A stretch of 64,000 nt of DNA from Zygnema cylindricum (Eukaryota; Streptophyta; Zygnematophyceae; Zygnematales; Zygnemataceae), in assembly GCA_037447655.1 (NCBI GenBank), contig JBBHKE010003048.1, positions 62,001-126,000 of the forward strand, in the 5' to 3' direction. Within the stretch, counting starts at the first letter, position 1. Each line of letters starts with the position of its first letter. Positions 1-12,385 of the stretch are shown piece after piece. Under the pieces are notes generated by a model. The model was given only the letters and a program-made list of their open reading frames with translations, did not search any database and was not told the DNA's origin. Position numbers and translations under genes: made by a program.

Positions 1-526
1 TGTACGCCATGGCTTTCAAAGTGACGTCTGTCAAAACGGGAGCCATGGTTCCTCCTCCCATCTTCTCCGGTATCCAATAGTATGGTGCCACGTGGCGTCG
101 CGTGACGCTATCCCCAAAGGCCGCCGAAATTTTATTGCGGGTGGCGGCTGCAATTGTGGCCGTGCGATCATTTGTATTAATGCGGCTTCGATTCGCTTCC
201 ATGCATGAATTGATTAATGCGTGTTTTCGTTAGTCTGTTGCAAATTAGCCCGTTTAACAAATAGATAAATATGCGTGAATCGTAATTATTATATCGTTTC
301 GTTAGTGCTTTAATGGATAAGGCTAAGGTCTAAGTAGTATTCCATAGACCGCGGTTTCAATCCGGCTAGTGGCATTGTTTTGCTACTAATAGTAAAATAC
401 CTTCTATTTCATTCTCCCTCCTAAATGACGCGGCAGCCATAGCGTGCCTTTGGTTCTCTCTTTCTCTCTCTTTACATTCTCACTAAACTATAGAAGTGAA
501 CTATTAATTAACTCTTTTCAACAGTT
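1..526 (-). mobile_element. F-type copia LTR, partial at window edge
   Basis: Reverse complement begins TGTTGAAAAGAG at 526 and matches the LTR at 61484-62216 over most of its length (AG-rich tract, CCATGGC-like motif, antisense tRNA-like block, TCGG-CGG block, CCACGTGGC). Its 3' end lies left of the window. It abuts copia element A1 at 527, so it probably belongs to an element or solo LTR inserted in A1; the left duplication is out of view. Confidence 0.7.
303..381 (+). other. tRNA-like Pol III-type unit antisense in F LTR
   Basis: Contains an A-box-like TTTAATGGATAAGGC, a 6-bp stem GGTCTA/TAGACC where an anticodon arm would be, a B-box-like GCGGTTTCAATCC, then TTTT at 378-381. It is read opposite to the LTR. 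The acceptor stem is not convincing, so it is a tRNA-derived or tRNA-mimicking module rather than a tRNA gene. Confidence 0.55.
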
Positions 527-2602
527 TATTTTACTGCTGAAAAAGGTAGCCAAGGGATGTTTAGGCTGATTTTAAGCAATGAAAAGAAAAAACTTTATTA
601 TGCTGGTATTCATGATATAATGTTGTGGCATAAGAGGCTTGGGCATGTGAATCTAGATAAGTTAAGAGAGATGAAAAAGATGGGAGTGATGGAAGGGATT
701 TTGTTCAATGAAAGTGAGAATCTAAGTGATTGTAGTGGATGTGCTCAAGGTAAAACACACAGGTTACCCTTCCCAAAAACTGCCACCTATAAGGGAGAAA
801 AGATTCTAGATTTAGTACACACAGATATTTTGGGGCCGGCCAGAGTGCCATCACCGGGGGGGGAGATATTTATGATGACTGTCACCAATGATTGGTCTCG
901 GTATTCCTGAGAGTATTTTTTGAGAAATAGGTCAAAGGCTCAGAAATGTTTTAAACAATAAAAAGCTTGGAGTGAAAAACTCCATAAAACCTTAATCAAG
1001 AGAGTAAGGAGTGACAATGGTGGAGAGTATACCTCTAACCAGTTTGAGGATTTTATGAGAGAAGATGGAGTGCAACACCAAAAGACATTTCCTAAAAATC
1101 TTAAGCAGAATGGTGTAGCTGAAAGATTAAATAGAACACTGAGTGATAGTGCTAGGTGTATGCTGTCAAATAAGAAGATAGGAAAAAAGTTACACTGAGT
1201 GATAGTGCTAGGTGTATGTTGTCAGATAAGAAGATAGGAAAAAAGTTTTGGGCCGAAACAATGAACTGTGCAAATTATCTCAAGAATACAGTTCTTACTT
1301 CAGCAGTAAAAGGCCAAACACCTTATGAGAGATGGAGAGGCCGAAAGCTAGATGTTTCACACTTAAAGGTTTTTGGTAGTCAAGTGTTCAGTTTAGACAC
1401 AGATTGGTCAAACTGGAAGTTAGACCCAAAAGGAAAACCAAGATATCTACTAGGATATGATGAAGATGTAAAAGGATATAAAGTCTATGATCTCAAAAGA
1501 GAGGATATTATCCTAGTAAAGCATCTAGTGGTTATGGATGAAAAAAAATCTATAGATCCCTTTAAGCAGACAAAGACAGTCAGAATCAGATTTGAGTCAG
1601 AAAATTCTGATGACTTTGAGCTTCCTAACTATCTAGGATTTCAAGAAGATGATAATCTTAGAAGTATAGATCAGATCGAGAAGGACCCAAATGTGGAGCC
1701 CTTAGTATCAACTCCAACCGAAACGGAAGACGTGGTGGATATCGACCCAAAATTAAGGGATAGGGGAGAAGTAGAAACTGTTCGGAAGAATCTCAGGGAG
1801 CCATCTATTCCGGCAAGCGAGTTTAAGGGAGGAAAGAGAAGCAACAAAAGACTGCAAGAGAGACAAGCTAACAATAAGGTAACCAAACTGTCTCAACCCG
1901 ATGAACCTCAAACTTATAATGAGGCAATGACCTGTCCTGAGAGAAACCGGTGGAAAACAACCATTGATGAGGAGATGGCCTCAATTATGGCGGCTGTCAC
2001 ATGGGAATTGGTGGATTGTCCTCTTGACAGTAAGCCAATTGGATGTAAGTGAGTACTTAAGCTAAAAATCAACCCGGATAACACAATTGAGCGCTACAAG
2101 GCTCGGTTAGTGGGGAAAGGATTTACCCTGAAAGAGGGAATTGACTTTTGCTCCGGTCGTTAGGTTTCCTTCGGTTTGGATACTTCTAAGTAGGGCGGCA
2201 GGAGAAGACATGGAAGTTCATGAGATGGACATCAAGACAACCTTCTTACATGGAGAGTTAGAAGAGGAAATATTTATGCGACAGCCCGAAGGATTTGTGG
2301 AGCAAAGGGAGGAAAGCAAGGTATGCCGATTGATCAAATCTTTGTAGGGGCTAAAACAAGCGCCCCGGCAATGGAACAAGAAGCTCGATGAGTTTCTTAC
2401 AGGTTTGGGATATATTCGGATCAGCTCAGATCACTCAATTTATTTGTTTGAAGATGAGGAAGGAATTATTTTTATTGCAATTTATGTTGATGATTTGCTT
2501 GTTTTAAATAAATCTATGGATAAAATAAATAAGTTGAAAAATGATTTAAAAGGAAGATTTAAGATGAAGGATATGGGAGAAGCAAGGTATATAATAATAT
2601 GA
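527..2602 (+). pseudogene. Ty1/copia family A pol fragment (copy A1)
   Basis: Dead internal fragment, nearly colinear with the intact polyprotein at 42989-47347 from the end of the protease region to the RT. Pieces: GAG-pre-integrase with WHKRLGH and CSGC (557-910), integrase core with SDNGGEY and NGVAERL (about 990-1250), integrase C-terminus and connector (1216-2052), RT with EMDIKTTFLHGELEEEIFMR (2141-2347) and YVDDLLV (2405-2602). Broken by stop codons (for example 908 and 2050), frameshifts and a 56-base tandem duplication at 1136-1247. It stops abruptly in RT after GEARYII; RNase H and the 3' LTR are missing. Clearly an inactive relic. Confidence 0.9.
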
Positions 2603-2710
2603 ATTTTCAATATTTCCCTTACCGTCAAAAGAAAGATCAGCCGGTTTCTTTCCCCTATTTTTTCGCAAACTTCTCCTCAGCTCAAATTCTTTCTCCTCTT
2701 TTGTTAGTTT
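2603..2710. other. unassigned spacer between A1 and B LTR
   Basis: About 108 pyrimidine-rich bases matching neither the A internal sequence nor an LTR that I can recognise. It separates the truncated A1 RT from the B LTR start. Confidence 0.4.
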
Positions 2711-3733
2711 TGTTGATTTTGGAAAGCTTAAAGTCTTACTAAAATAGTGTGACGCCAGAAAGATAGTAAATTATAGAGTAAAGGACACACATCGTCACTT
2801 AAGTACAGATCAGGCATTTCGGAATGGCACTGACATCCACATATGCCTGTCACACATTTAACAAAACAAAGCAGCTACGACGCAAATGGGACAAAACAGC
2901 TGCGGCGCAAATGGGAAAAAGTACCATTTAACGAAACAGAGCAGCTACGACGCAAATGGGACAAAGCAGCTGCGACGCAAATGGGAAAAAGCAGTTGCGA
3001 TGTATATGAGACAAAGAACCTGCGATTATTTAGTATGTGACGACGCAGCTGCAACGAAGCTGCGTTGACATTGAATATGATTCAGAACGAGACAACGCAG
3101 TTGCGGTTGATCTGAATCAAGTCAATCGACGAGATTTATAAAAAGATCATAAGGGATTTGCGTGTTTTTGCAACATTTCGATGGAAGCATCCGGACAATA
3201 GTAATCTAGCCGGTGGATGGAAGCATTCGGACAATAGTATTCTAGCCGGTGGCAAGTAATTATATTGATCTCTCAGTAATATTGAAAGTAAAGTGGCAAA
3301 ATTAGCTTCAGAGTGATTAGGAGCACTTAGACCTTAGTGGCAGTTAGGTTTCTTGGAAGTATCTCTTATGAACCTTTGTATTGGAGGTACAACACTTTGT
3401 AATAGGAAAACTAGGAGTAGAAACTCACTACGGGTATAAGACTTAGGACTTAGAACATTTGATGTATCTAGACTTCTTGACTATTTAATATGCAGTCTAT
3501 TTTTGGGAAACTTTTGAGTCAGATCAATTAGGCTAAAATTTTGGGAGTTGTCAGAATTTGTGATATTACATATTGTGGTATAGTTTGAAGCAGTTTAGGC
3601 CTTCGTGTCAAATTTGGTGGGCTATAGAAGATAGCAGTTGGGTTTGATTCTTGGTAAGCTTTTGTGAGTAAATTATGTCTCCTTCTACTACTAGTGCTAC
3701 TGCTCCACCTGCTCCATTGGTCTTAGAACAACA
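2711..3733 (+). mobile_element. Family B copia 5' LTR
   Basis: Begins TGTTGATTTTGG and ends TTAGAACAACA, giving TGTTG/CAACA inverted ends; 1023 bases. It is followed directly by a PBS-like GGTTATGGGCC. Homologous along its length to the LTR at 8079-8995, but longer, mainly through extra repeat copies near its start and a duplicated block near 3180-3250. The gag ATG (3675) lies inside its last 60 bases. Confidence 0.85.
2858..3110 (+). repeat. U3 tandem repeats with CAGCTG cores
   Basis: Degenerate units of about 24-25 bases built on GCAGCTGCGACGCAAATGGG, separated by ACAAA or AAAAA. About five to six copies here against about three in the sister LTR (8225-8340). Position and copy-number change suggest an LTR enhancer block; that role is inference. 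Confidence 0.75.
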
Positions 3734-4560
3734 GGTTATGGGCCTATCATCAAGAATTCCTATCTTCTCGAGGGAAAAATATGCTTATTAGGCGGATATG
3801 GTGGAAACACACTTCGAAAATGTTAATCTTTTGGATATTTTGAATGGTTCCCTGGCCGAAACAAATGCATCTTGGTCAAAGAAAAATTCGCAAGCTCGAT
3901 CAATTCTAAAATTATGTATCTCAGAATAAATGGCTATGCCTCGGATAAAAATGAAAAAGGCAATCGATATTTGTAAGTCTCTCAAAGATGATTATATAAA
4001 GGCTAATGTCCAAAAAGAACTATTTTTGGCTGGACAAATTTGGGACTATAAATACACGCGCGGCACAATGGCCGAATATGGTAACAATTTTCGCATTCTA
4101 ATAAACTCTTATGCTTGTGCATGTGGATAATTCCCTCAGTTTCAGCAAACCGCATTACTAATGAGCGGTCTTCCTAATACTATGAAAGCATCGTCTAATA
4201 GGCTGAAACATAAAGATAAAACTAGCTCGACTTTACAGTTAGCCATTCATTTGATATTAGAGGAAGAGGTTGATTCTAAAATTTTCAGTACAGAGAGGCA
4301 GGTACAGGCTTTTAACACAGACTTTGACAAAAAGGCCTAGTTTAATCTGCAGAGAAATCAATTTAATCATAACTAGAATCAGTTTAAACATTTTAATCAA
4401 TGAGGGAATAGACACTCTTTCACTGTTTGTTATTATTGTAATGAAAAAGGTCATGGATAAAAGTTCTATAGAGAGCCAACGAAACAAGATTGTACAGACC
4501 TAGATGGCAACAAAGTTGGTCCAATCAAGGCTTCACATGATCTATATCTCGAGGAAATGC
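3675..4560 (+). pseudogene. Family B gag (copy B1), broken
   Basis: Starts at ATG 3675 inside the LTR and reads MSPSTTSATAPP..., crosses the LTR/PBS junction as EQQVMG, then continues SSRIPIFS. The body contains SWSKKNSQARSILKL and KAIDICKSLKDDYIKANVQ, typical of the UBN2-type copia gag. A CCHC knuckle (CYYCNEKGHG) near 4430 has lost its last Cys. In-frame stops occur, for example in the codon after YAY (near 3790) and after SE (3928). Nucleocapsid-like function is known for the family; this copy is dead. Confidence 0.8.
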
Positions 4561-4567
4561 ACTTTTC

Positions 4568-6084
4568 TTGGCATCTTTATCTTACCGAGACGAATATTTA
4601 ACACTCTCTGACGAGAACAACAAGGACTTATTCGTTATGACAACAGCAATGGAGGGTGCAAAAGATACTCGATGGATAATGAATACCGAAGCGTCGGCAC
4701 ACATATACTGGAACAAGGCAATTTTCAAAAATTTGAAATCCACAGCCGAGAAAAATATCTACTATGCTGTGGTCTGAGTGTACAGACACGTGCTGTAGGT
4801 GATGTCTCCTTGCTAGTTGATATAAAAGGAAAGGCAGTTGAGAGAACTCTTCACAATGTTCTCTTTGTCCCGGATTTCAAGAAAAAAATGTTTTCAACTT
4901 CTTTGGTAGAAAGTAAAGGGTTTGAGGTCAATTTGAAACATGGTCGGCAGGTTGTTAGCAAGAATGGAAAGATTGTGGTCACAGGCACTAGAGATGCCAG
5001 CCAAATGTATTGAATGGATATGCGTGATAATAAAGAAAATGATAATTTGTATTTTGGTGCATTATCTTCAGATGAGCTGTGGCATAAGAGGTTAGGCAAT
5101 ATGAACTATGACAGTTTGAAAAAAATGGTACATATTGGTAAACTAAAAAGAGTCACTTATGGAAATGAGTCACCTTAAACATGTGATGGCGCTGCACTAG
5201 GAAAAATACATATATTACTGTTTCCTCAGAAATCTGAACACCGGTCCACTAAACTTTTATAACTCATTTATTCTAATGTTTTCGGCCCTCGAGGGATGAA
5301 ATACATTGTTACATTTACAGATGATTTTTCAAGGTTTACTAAAGTCTACTTCATGAGGGACAAGAGTGAAGTCTTCGGCTACTTTCAAAACTACAAAGCA
5401 TGGGTGGAGAAACTACATAGTTTTCGAATTCTGGAACTCAGATCGGACAACGGCGGCGAATATACGTCAACAGAGTTTGAAAACTTCCTACTTAAGGAAG
5501 GTATTAGTCATCAGCTAACCGTTCCTTATTCACTAAAACAAAATGGGGTTTCAGAGAGACTAAATAGAACTATCACAAAGAGCTCTAGGTCCATGCTTGC
5601 ATGTAAGGACGTGGATCCGAAATTATGGGTTGAAGCATTAAATTGTGCCGTTTATATCAAGAATAGAATAGGGTCAAGATCGGTAGAAACTTCTCCTTAC
5701 GAGGTCAGGACAAGTAGGAAACCTGATGTTAGTCATTTCAAAGTCTTTGGTAGCAAATGCTTTATTTTAGATACATCTAAAGACAGATGGAAAATAGAAC
5801 CGAAAGGATTACCGAGTATCTTGTTGGGATATAACGATCACTCGAAACGGTATAGAGTCTTTGTATTTGAGAAACATAAAATAATTATAGCATGGAATAT
5901 TATTGTAAAGGTTGAGCTTGACGCGATAGATTTATTTAAAATGACAACGCAACAAAAGCAGCAAAAAGTACAAGAGTACGTCATTTTAGATTGCAAACAA
6001 TATGTCATTTTAGATTGCAAACAAGAGATTGTCACAAATATGCACAGGCATTCGGTGGTAACACCGATATCTAAAATTAATTAA
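4568..6084 (+). pseudogene. Family B protease-integrase region (copy B1)
   Basis: Degenerate protease region near 4670-4760 (MNTEASAHIY in place of an expected D-S/T-G-A), then SVQTRAVGDVSLLV..., GAG-pre-integrase WHKRLGNMNY, and a long open integrase stretch at 5296-6084 with TDDFSRFTK, RSDNGGEYTS and QNGVSERLNRT, so the second Asp and the Glu of the DDE triad are visible. Stops interrupt 4780-5290. A tandem copy of about 27 bases lies at 5974-6027 in the linker after the integrase. Nonfunctional. Confidence 0.85.
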
Positions 6085-6112
6085 GTTCCTCAACAAATTT
6101 AGTTTCAGCCCG

Positions 6113-7896
6113 GTGTCCAAAATTCCAATCCTACAGTTGTACACAGAGACCAAAGAGAAATGCAAAGGATCCGACGATTTCAGCCTCAGAATATCCGGGG
6201 GAAGACGAACTAGAAACCGACTGCAAGCAAACTTCCACTTTGCCTACTATGGAGCCTCAGGGGAGCATCTGACCATTCGGGAGGCCTTCTCATCACCAGA
6301 ACGACATCACTGGATCGAGGCAGCTAACGACGAAATGAAGTCGATCATGTAAGCTCAGACATGGGAGCTTGTGGATCTTCCTCCGGACCAAAAAGCGATT
6401 GGTAGCAAATGGGTATTCAAGGAGAAGTTAAATCCTGATAATACTATTGAACGATATAAGGCCAAGCTTGTGGCAAATGGGTATAATCAAAAAGAAGGAA
6501 TTGACTTTTAAAAACATTTTATCCGGTTGTTAGATTTCAAACAATTAGGATTTTGCTGTCCCTAACTGTTATAGAAGATATGGAAATACATCAAATGGAT
6601 GTAAAAACAACCTATTTGCATGGAGAGCAAGAAGAGACCATTTATAGGCAGCAGCCCGAAATGTATGCGCAACCAAAAATATAACACTTAGTATGCAAAT
6701 TGTTAAAATATCTATACGGTTTAAAACAACTAGGAATATAACACTTAATTGCAAATTGTTAAAAAATCTATACGGTTTAAAACAGGCCCCTAGACAATGG
6801 AATCTCAAGCTTGACGAATTCTTAACTAGCCTAAGATTTCAAAGGATAAGCTTTGATCATTTTGTTTACATTCTAAAGGGTGAGGATGGGATAGTGTATA
6901 TTGTGGTTTATCTAGACAATCTACTTCAAATTAGCAAATGAATGAATGAAATTAATAAAATCAAAACTGCCTTAAATTCACGGTTTGAGATGAAAGACAT
7001 CGGTGAGGCGAAATATATTTTAGGTTTTCAGGTAGTAAGGGATAGAAATAATAGATTATTAAAATTGACTCAAAAAGATGTTATTGGTTACATGTTAGAT
7101 GAGTATAGAATACGGGGGGCAAAAGGGTGTATAACTCCAATGGAGTTTCGGCAAAAGTTAGAGGGAGAAGAGACAGAGCCAAGTGTTATTATTAGTGATT
7201 ATTCAGAGTCAGGGGAGGATGATCCTATGACACTAATACCATAGAGACAAATAATGGGAAGTTTAATATATTTCATGAAATGTACCCGTTCTCATATTGC
7301 TACAACAATTGGGGTACTAAGCAGAAGTCTTGAAAACACTATAAAATCTGACCGTGATGCAGCAAAGAGAGTCTTAAGATATTTGGCTGGAACCAAAGAC
7401 CTCAAACTCACACTAGACGGAGGAGAACTAAAGGTGCAAATATAGAGTGATGCAAGCTATGGCGATATGCCAAGCCCAAAAATCCACCACGGGATTTGTT
7501 CTGCAAATTGGGAACGGGACTTCCTCCTGGGGCAACAAACTTCAAAAAGTTACGGCACAATCGACAATGGAGTCAGAATACATGGTAGCAAGCTCGGCCC
7601 TCAAATAACTTTTATGGGTAAAATCCATGTCTTAAGAATTTGGATACATCGAAGTTGGTCCACCGGTGATCTGGTGTGATAACCAAGCTGCCATTTTCAT
7701 TGCCTCTAACCCAAGTCACCACTTCAAGAGTAAGCAAATGGATGTAAGATTACACTTTGTAAAAGAAAAAGTGTTTTCCCGAGTGATTAAATTATGCTAT
7801 CTGCCAGATGCAAAAATTATTGTTGATATGCTCAATAAAGCTTTTCCTGCTCCTAAGCTAAAGTATTCTAGGGATGCAGTGGGACTAATTGACTAG
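6113..7896 (+). pseudogene. Family B RT-RNase H region (copy B1)
   Basis: RT pieces: EAANDEMKSIM (6352), SKWVFKEKLNPDNTIERYKAKL (about 6400), YGLKQAPRQWNLKLDEF (after 6770). The catalytic YVDD is changed to YLDN near 6907 (VYLDNLLQ). RNase H pieces at 7254-7896 include MGSLIYFMKCTR, ATIGVLSRSLEN, WCDNQAAIFIA and KSKQMDVRLHFVKEKV. A 57-base tandem duplication at 6679-6792 interrupts RT. Stop TAG at 7894-7896. Multiple frameshifts; inactive. Confidence 0.88.
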
Positions 7897-8078
7897 CTGA
7901 GTTGTTGCGTTGTTATGCTGCCATAGTGCGCTATGTCCTAGAAAGGAATGCAGTAAGACAAGGTAAGTAGCAGTTTTGTTGCGTTGCTATGCTGCCATAT
8001 TGCGCTGGTACAACAACGCAACTGCGCTTCTTAACATCGCAGCTGCGATGATACACTGAGTCTAAAGCTTTAGGGGAG
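7897..8078 (+). other. Family B 3' untranslated region and PPT
   Basis: Noncoding stretch ending in the purine tract TTTAGGGGAG directly before the LTR at 8079, as expected for a polypurine tract. It carries twice-repeated GTTGCGTTG(C/T)TATGCTGCCAT and a GCAGCTGCGATG box resembling the LTR repeats. Confidence 0.65.
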
Positions 8079-8995
8079 TGTTGATTTTGGAAAGCTTTAA
8101 GTCTCACTAAAATAGTGTGACGGTAGAAAGACAGTAAAATATAGAGTAAAGGACACGCGTTGTCACTTAGGTACAGATTAGCCATTTCGGAATGGCACCC
8201 ACATCCACATATGGATTTCACACATTCAACAAAACAAAGCAGTTGCGACGCAGATGGGACAAAGCAATTGCGACGCAGATGGGACAAAGCAGCTGCGATT
8301 ATTCAGTCTGGGACGACGCAGCTACGACGAAGCTGCGGTGATGTTGAATATGATTCGAAACGAGACAACGCAGCTGCAGTTGATCTAAATCAAGTCAATG
8401 GACGAGATTCATAAAAAGATCACAAATGATTTGCCTGCATGTGTTTACGCAACATCAGGATGGCAGCATCCAGACAATAATAATCTAGCCGACGACACGC
8501 AATTTTATTGATCTCTCTGTAAAATTGATTGTAAAGTGCCAACATTAGCTTTAGAGTGATTATGAGCATTTAGACCTTAGTGGCAGTTAGGTTTCTTGGA
8601 AGTGTCTCTCACCAACGTTTCTATCGGAAGTACAACACTATGTAATAGGACAATTAGGAGTAGAAACTCACTACGATTATAAGACTTAGGACTTAGAACA
8701 TTTGATGTATCCAGACCTTCAGACTATATAATGTGCAAACTATTTTTTGGAAACTTCTGAGTTGCATATCTTGGTGTATGTTGCATCAATTAGGCTCAAA
8801 CTTTGGAAGTTGTCAGGTTTTTCGATTTTCTATATTGTGGTATAGATTAAAGAAGTTTAGGCCTTTGTATCAAATTTGGTGAGCTGTAGAAGACAGCAAT
8901 TGGGGAGGATTCTTGGTAAGCTTATGTGAGTAAATTATATCTACTTTTACTATTACTGCTGCTGCTCCACCTGCTCCAGTGGTCCTAAAACAACA
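8079..8995 (+). mobile_element. Family B copia LTR, shared central copy
   Basis: TGTTGATTTTGG...CAACA, 917 bases, homologous to 2711-3733. It is followed not by flanking DNA with a target duplication but by a second family B internal region, so it is at once the 3' LTR of B1 and the 5' LTR of B2. The gag ATG of the first LTR is ATA here (near 8938), and the PBS after it is mutated (CGTTATGG). Confidence 0.85.
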
Positions 8996-11900
8996 CGTTA
9001 TGGTCATGTCATCAAGAATTCCTATCTTCTCGGGGAAAAAATATACTTATTGGGCGGATATGGTGGAAACACACTTTGAAAATGTTAATCTTTTGGATAT
9101 TTTGGATGGTTCCCTGGCGGAAACAAATGCATCTTGGTCAAAGAAAAATTCGCAAGCTCGATCTATTCTAAAATTTTGTATCTCAGAAGAATTGGCTATG
9201 TCTCAGATAAAAATGTAAAAGGCGATCGATATCTGGAAGTCTCTTAAAGATAATTATAAAAAGGCTAATGTCCAAGAAAAACTATTTTTTGCTAGACAAA
9301 TTTGGGACTACAAATACACGGGCGGCACAATGGCCGAATATGGTAGCAAGTTTTGTTTTCTAATAGACTCTCATGCTTGTGCAGGTGGATCATTCCCTCA
9401 GTTTTAATAGGCTGCATTACTAATGAGGGGTCTTCCTAATACTATGAAAGCATTGTCTGATAGGCTGAAACAGAAAGTTAAGACTATTTGGACTTTAAAG
9501 TTAGCTGTTAATTTGATATTAGAGGAAGAGGCTGATTCTAAAATTATCAGTGTAGAAAGGCAGGTAGAGGCCTTTAACACGGACATTGACGGAAAGGCTC
9601 AGTTTAATCAGCAAAAAAAATCAGTTTGATCAGCAGAGAAATCAATTTAATCATAAGCAGAAATCAATTTAAACAGTTTAATGAGGGAGGGAATAGACAG
9701 TCTTTCAATGCTTATTTTTATTATAATGAAAAAGGTCATAGATATAAGTTCTGTCATAAGTTTAAGAGGGCTTACGAAACAAGATTGTACAGGCCTAGAT
9801 GGCAATAAAGCCGGTCTAATGAAAGCTTCACAAGATCTACATATCGAGGAAATGCACTTTTCTCATCATTTTCATCTTACCAAGACGAATCTCTAACACT
9901 ATCTGACGAGAACGACGTGGACTTATTTGCTATGGCGGCAGCAATAGAGGGTGCAGAAGATACTGGATTAATAATGGATACAGGAGCGTCGGCACATGTG
10001 CTGGAACAAGGCAATTTTCAAAAATTTGAAATCCACACCCAAGAAAAATATCTATTATGCTTGTGGTATGAGTGTACAGACACGTGTTGTAGGTGATGTC
10101 TCCTTGCTAGTTGATATAGAAGGAAAGGCAGTTGAGAGAACTCTTGACAATGTTCTATTTGTCCAGGATTTCAATAATATTTTGTTTTCAACTTCTTTGG
10201 TAGAAAGTAAAGGATTTGAGGTCACTTTGAAACATGGTCGGTAGGTTGTTAGCAAGAATAGAAATATCGCGGTCACAGGCACTACAGATGTCAGCAAAAT
10301 GTATCGAATGGATATGCCCGATAATAAAGAAAATGATGTTTAATATTTCGGTGCATTAACTTCAGATGAGCTGTGGAATAAGAGATTGACCATGTGAACT
10401 ATGACATTTTGAAAAAAATGGTACATGCTGGTAAATTAGAAGGAGTCACTCTTGCAGATCAGTCACCTAAAACGTGTGATGGTTGTGCACTAGGAAAAAT
10501 ACACAGATTAGCATTTCCTCAGAAATCTGAACAACGGTCCACTAAACTTTTGCAACTAATTCGTTTTGATGTTTTCGACCTTGCAAAGGTACCATCTACA
10601 GGGGGGATGAAATATATGGTTAGGTTTATAGATGATTTTTTGAGGTTTACTAAAGTCTTCTTCATGAGGGAAAAGATTCGGCCACTTCCAAAACTACAAA
10701 GCATGGGTGGAGAGACTACATGGTCTGCTACTTCTTGAACTCAGATTGGACAATGTCGGCGAATATACGTCAAAAGAGTTTGAAAACTTCCTACTTAAAG
10801 AAGGTATTAGTCATCAACTAACTCTTCCATATTCACCAAAACAAAATAGGTTTTGTGAAAGACTAAATAGAACTATCATAGAGAGCTCTAGGTCCATGCT
10901 TGCAGATAAGGACGTGGATCCAAAATTATAGGCTGAAGCATTGAATTGTGTTGTTTATATCAAGAATAGAATAGGGTCAATATCGATAGAAACTACTCCT
11001 TACGAGGTTTGGACTGGTAGAAAACCGGATGTTTGTTATTTCAAAGTCTTTGGTAGCAATTGCTTTATTTGAGATTCATCTAAAGACAGATGGAAAATAG
11101 AACCGCAAGGATTATCGGGTATCTTGTTGGGATATAATGATCCCTCAAAACTGTATAGAGTCTTTGTATTTGAGAAAAAGAAAATAATTGTATCAAAGAA
11201 TATTATTATAAAAGATGAGCTTGACTTGATAGATTTATTTAAAATGACAGCGCAACAAAAACAGCAAAAATACGAAATATGTCATTTTAGACTGCAAACA
11301 ATAGATTGTCACACAGATGCACAGGCATCCGGTGGTGACACCGATGTCTCAAATTAACGAAGTTCCTCAACATGTTCAGTTTCAGCCCGGTGTCCTGAAT
11401 TCGAATCCTACGTATTGTACACATAGACAAAAGAGAAATGCGAGGGATCCGAAAATTTCAGCCTCATAATTTTCGAGGGAAGACAATCCAGTAGCCGCCT
11501 GCAAACAAACGCCCACTTTGCCTACACTGCGGCCTCAGGGGAGCATCTAGCCATTCAAGAGGCTTTGTCATCACCAGAACACCATCACTAGATCGAGGCA
11601 GCTAACGAAGAAATGAAATTGATCAAAGAAGCTCTAACATGGGGGCTTGTGGATCGTCCTCCGGGCCGAAAACCGATCGGCAGCAAATGGGTATTCAAGG
11701 TGAAGTTAAATCCCGATAGTACTATTGAACGATATAAGGCTAGGCTTGTGGCAAAGGGGTATAATCAAAAGGAATGAAATGATTTTGAAGAAACATTTTC
11801 TCCTGTTTTAAGATTTCCGACAGTTAGGATTTTGCTGTCCCTAGCTGATATAGAACACATAGAAATACATCAAATGGATGTAAAACAACCTTCTTGCATG

Positions 11901-12385
11901 GAGAGATAGAAGAGACCATTTACATGCAGCAGCATGAAATGTATGTAGAACTAAAAAAAGAGCAATTAGTATGCAAATTATTAAATCTATGTACGGTCTA
12001 AAACAGGCCCCTAGACAATGGAATCTTAAGCTTGACGAATTCTTAACTAGCCCAGGATTTCAATGGATAAGCTCTGATCAATCAGTTTACGTTCTAAAAG
12101 GGGAACATGGGATAATGTATATTGGGGTGTATGCAGATGATCTACTACTAATTAGCAAATCAATGGATGAAATTAATAATATCAAAATTGCCTTAAATTC
12201 ACGGTTTGAGATGAAAGACCTCGGTGAGGCGAAATATATTCAAGGTATTCAGGTAAAAATGGATAGAAATAATAAATTATCAAAATTGACTCAAAATGAG
12301 GCTATTGGAAACATGTTAGATGAGTATGGAATGCGGGGGGCAAAAGGGTGTATTATTCCAATGGAGTTTTGGCAAAAGTTAGAAT
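8996..12385 (+). pseudogene. Family B gag-pol, second tandem copy (B2), truncated
   Basis: Colinear with B1. Gag: VMSSRIPIFSGKKYTYWADMVETHF from 9001, LEEEADSKIISVERQ, a knuckle with its first Cys changed (YYNEKGHRYKFCH). Protease remnant GASAHVL near 9990. Pre-integrase and integrase 10394-11357 with GCALGKIHRLAF, a mutated DNVGEY in place of DNGGEY, and KQNRFCERLNRT. RT 11971-12385 with YADDLLLISKS, so the RT motif is kept better than in B1. Ends abruptly at about 12385 after EFWQKLE, where gypsy sequence begins; RNase H is absent. Many stops; dead. Confidence 0.85.

Noticed and set aside
2858-3110. CRISPR-like array
   Set aside because: Repeats are degenerate and spacers are A-runs; eukaryotic LTR context.
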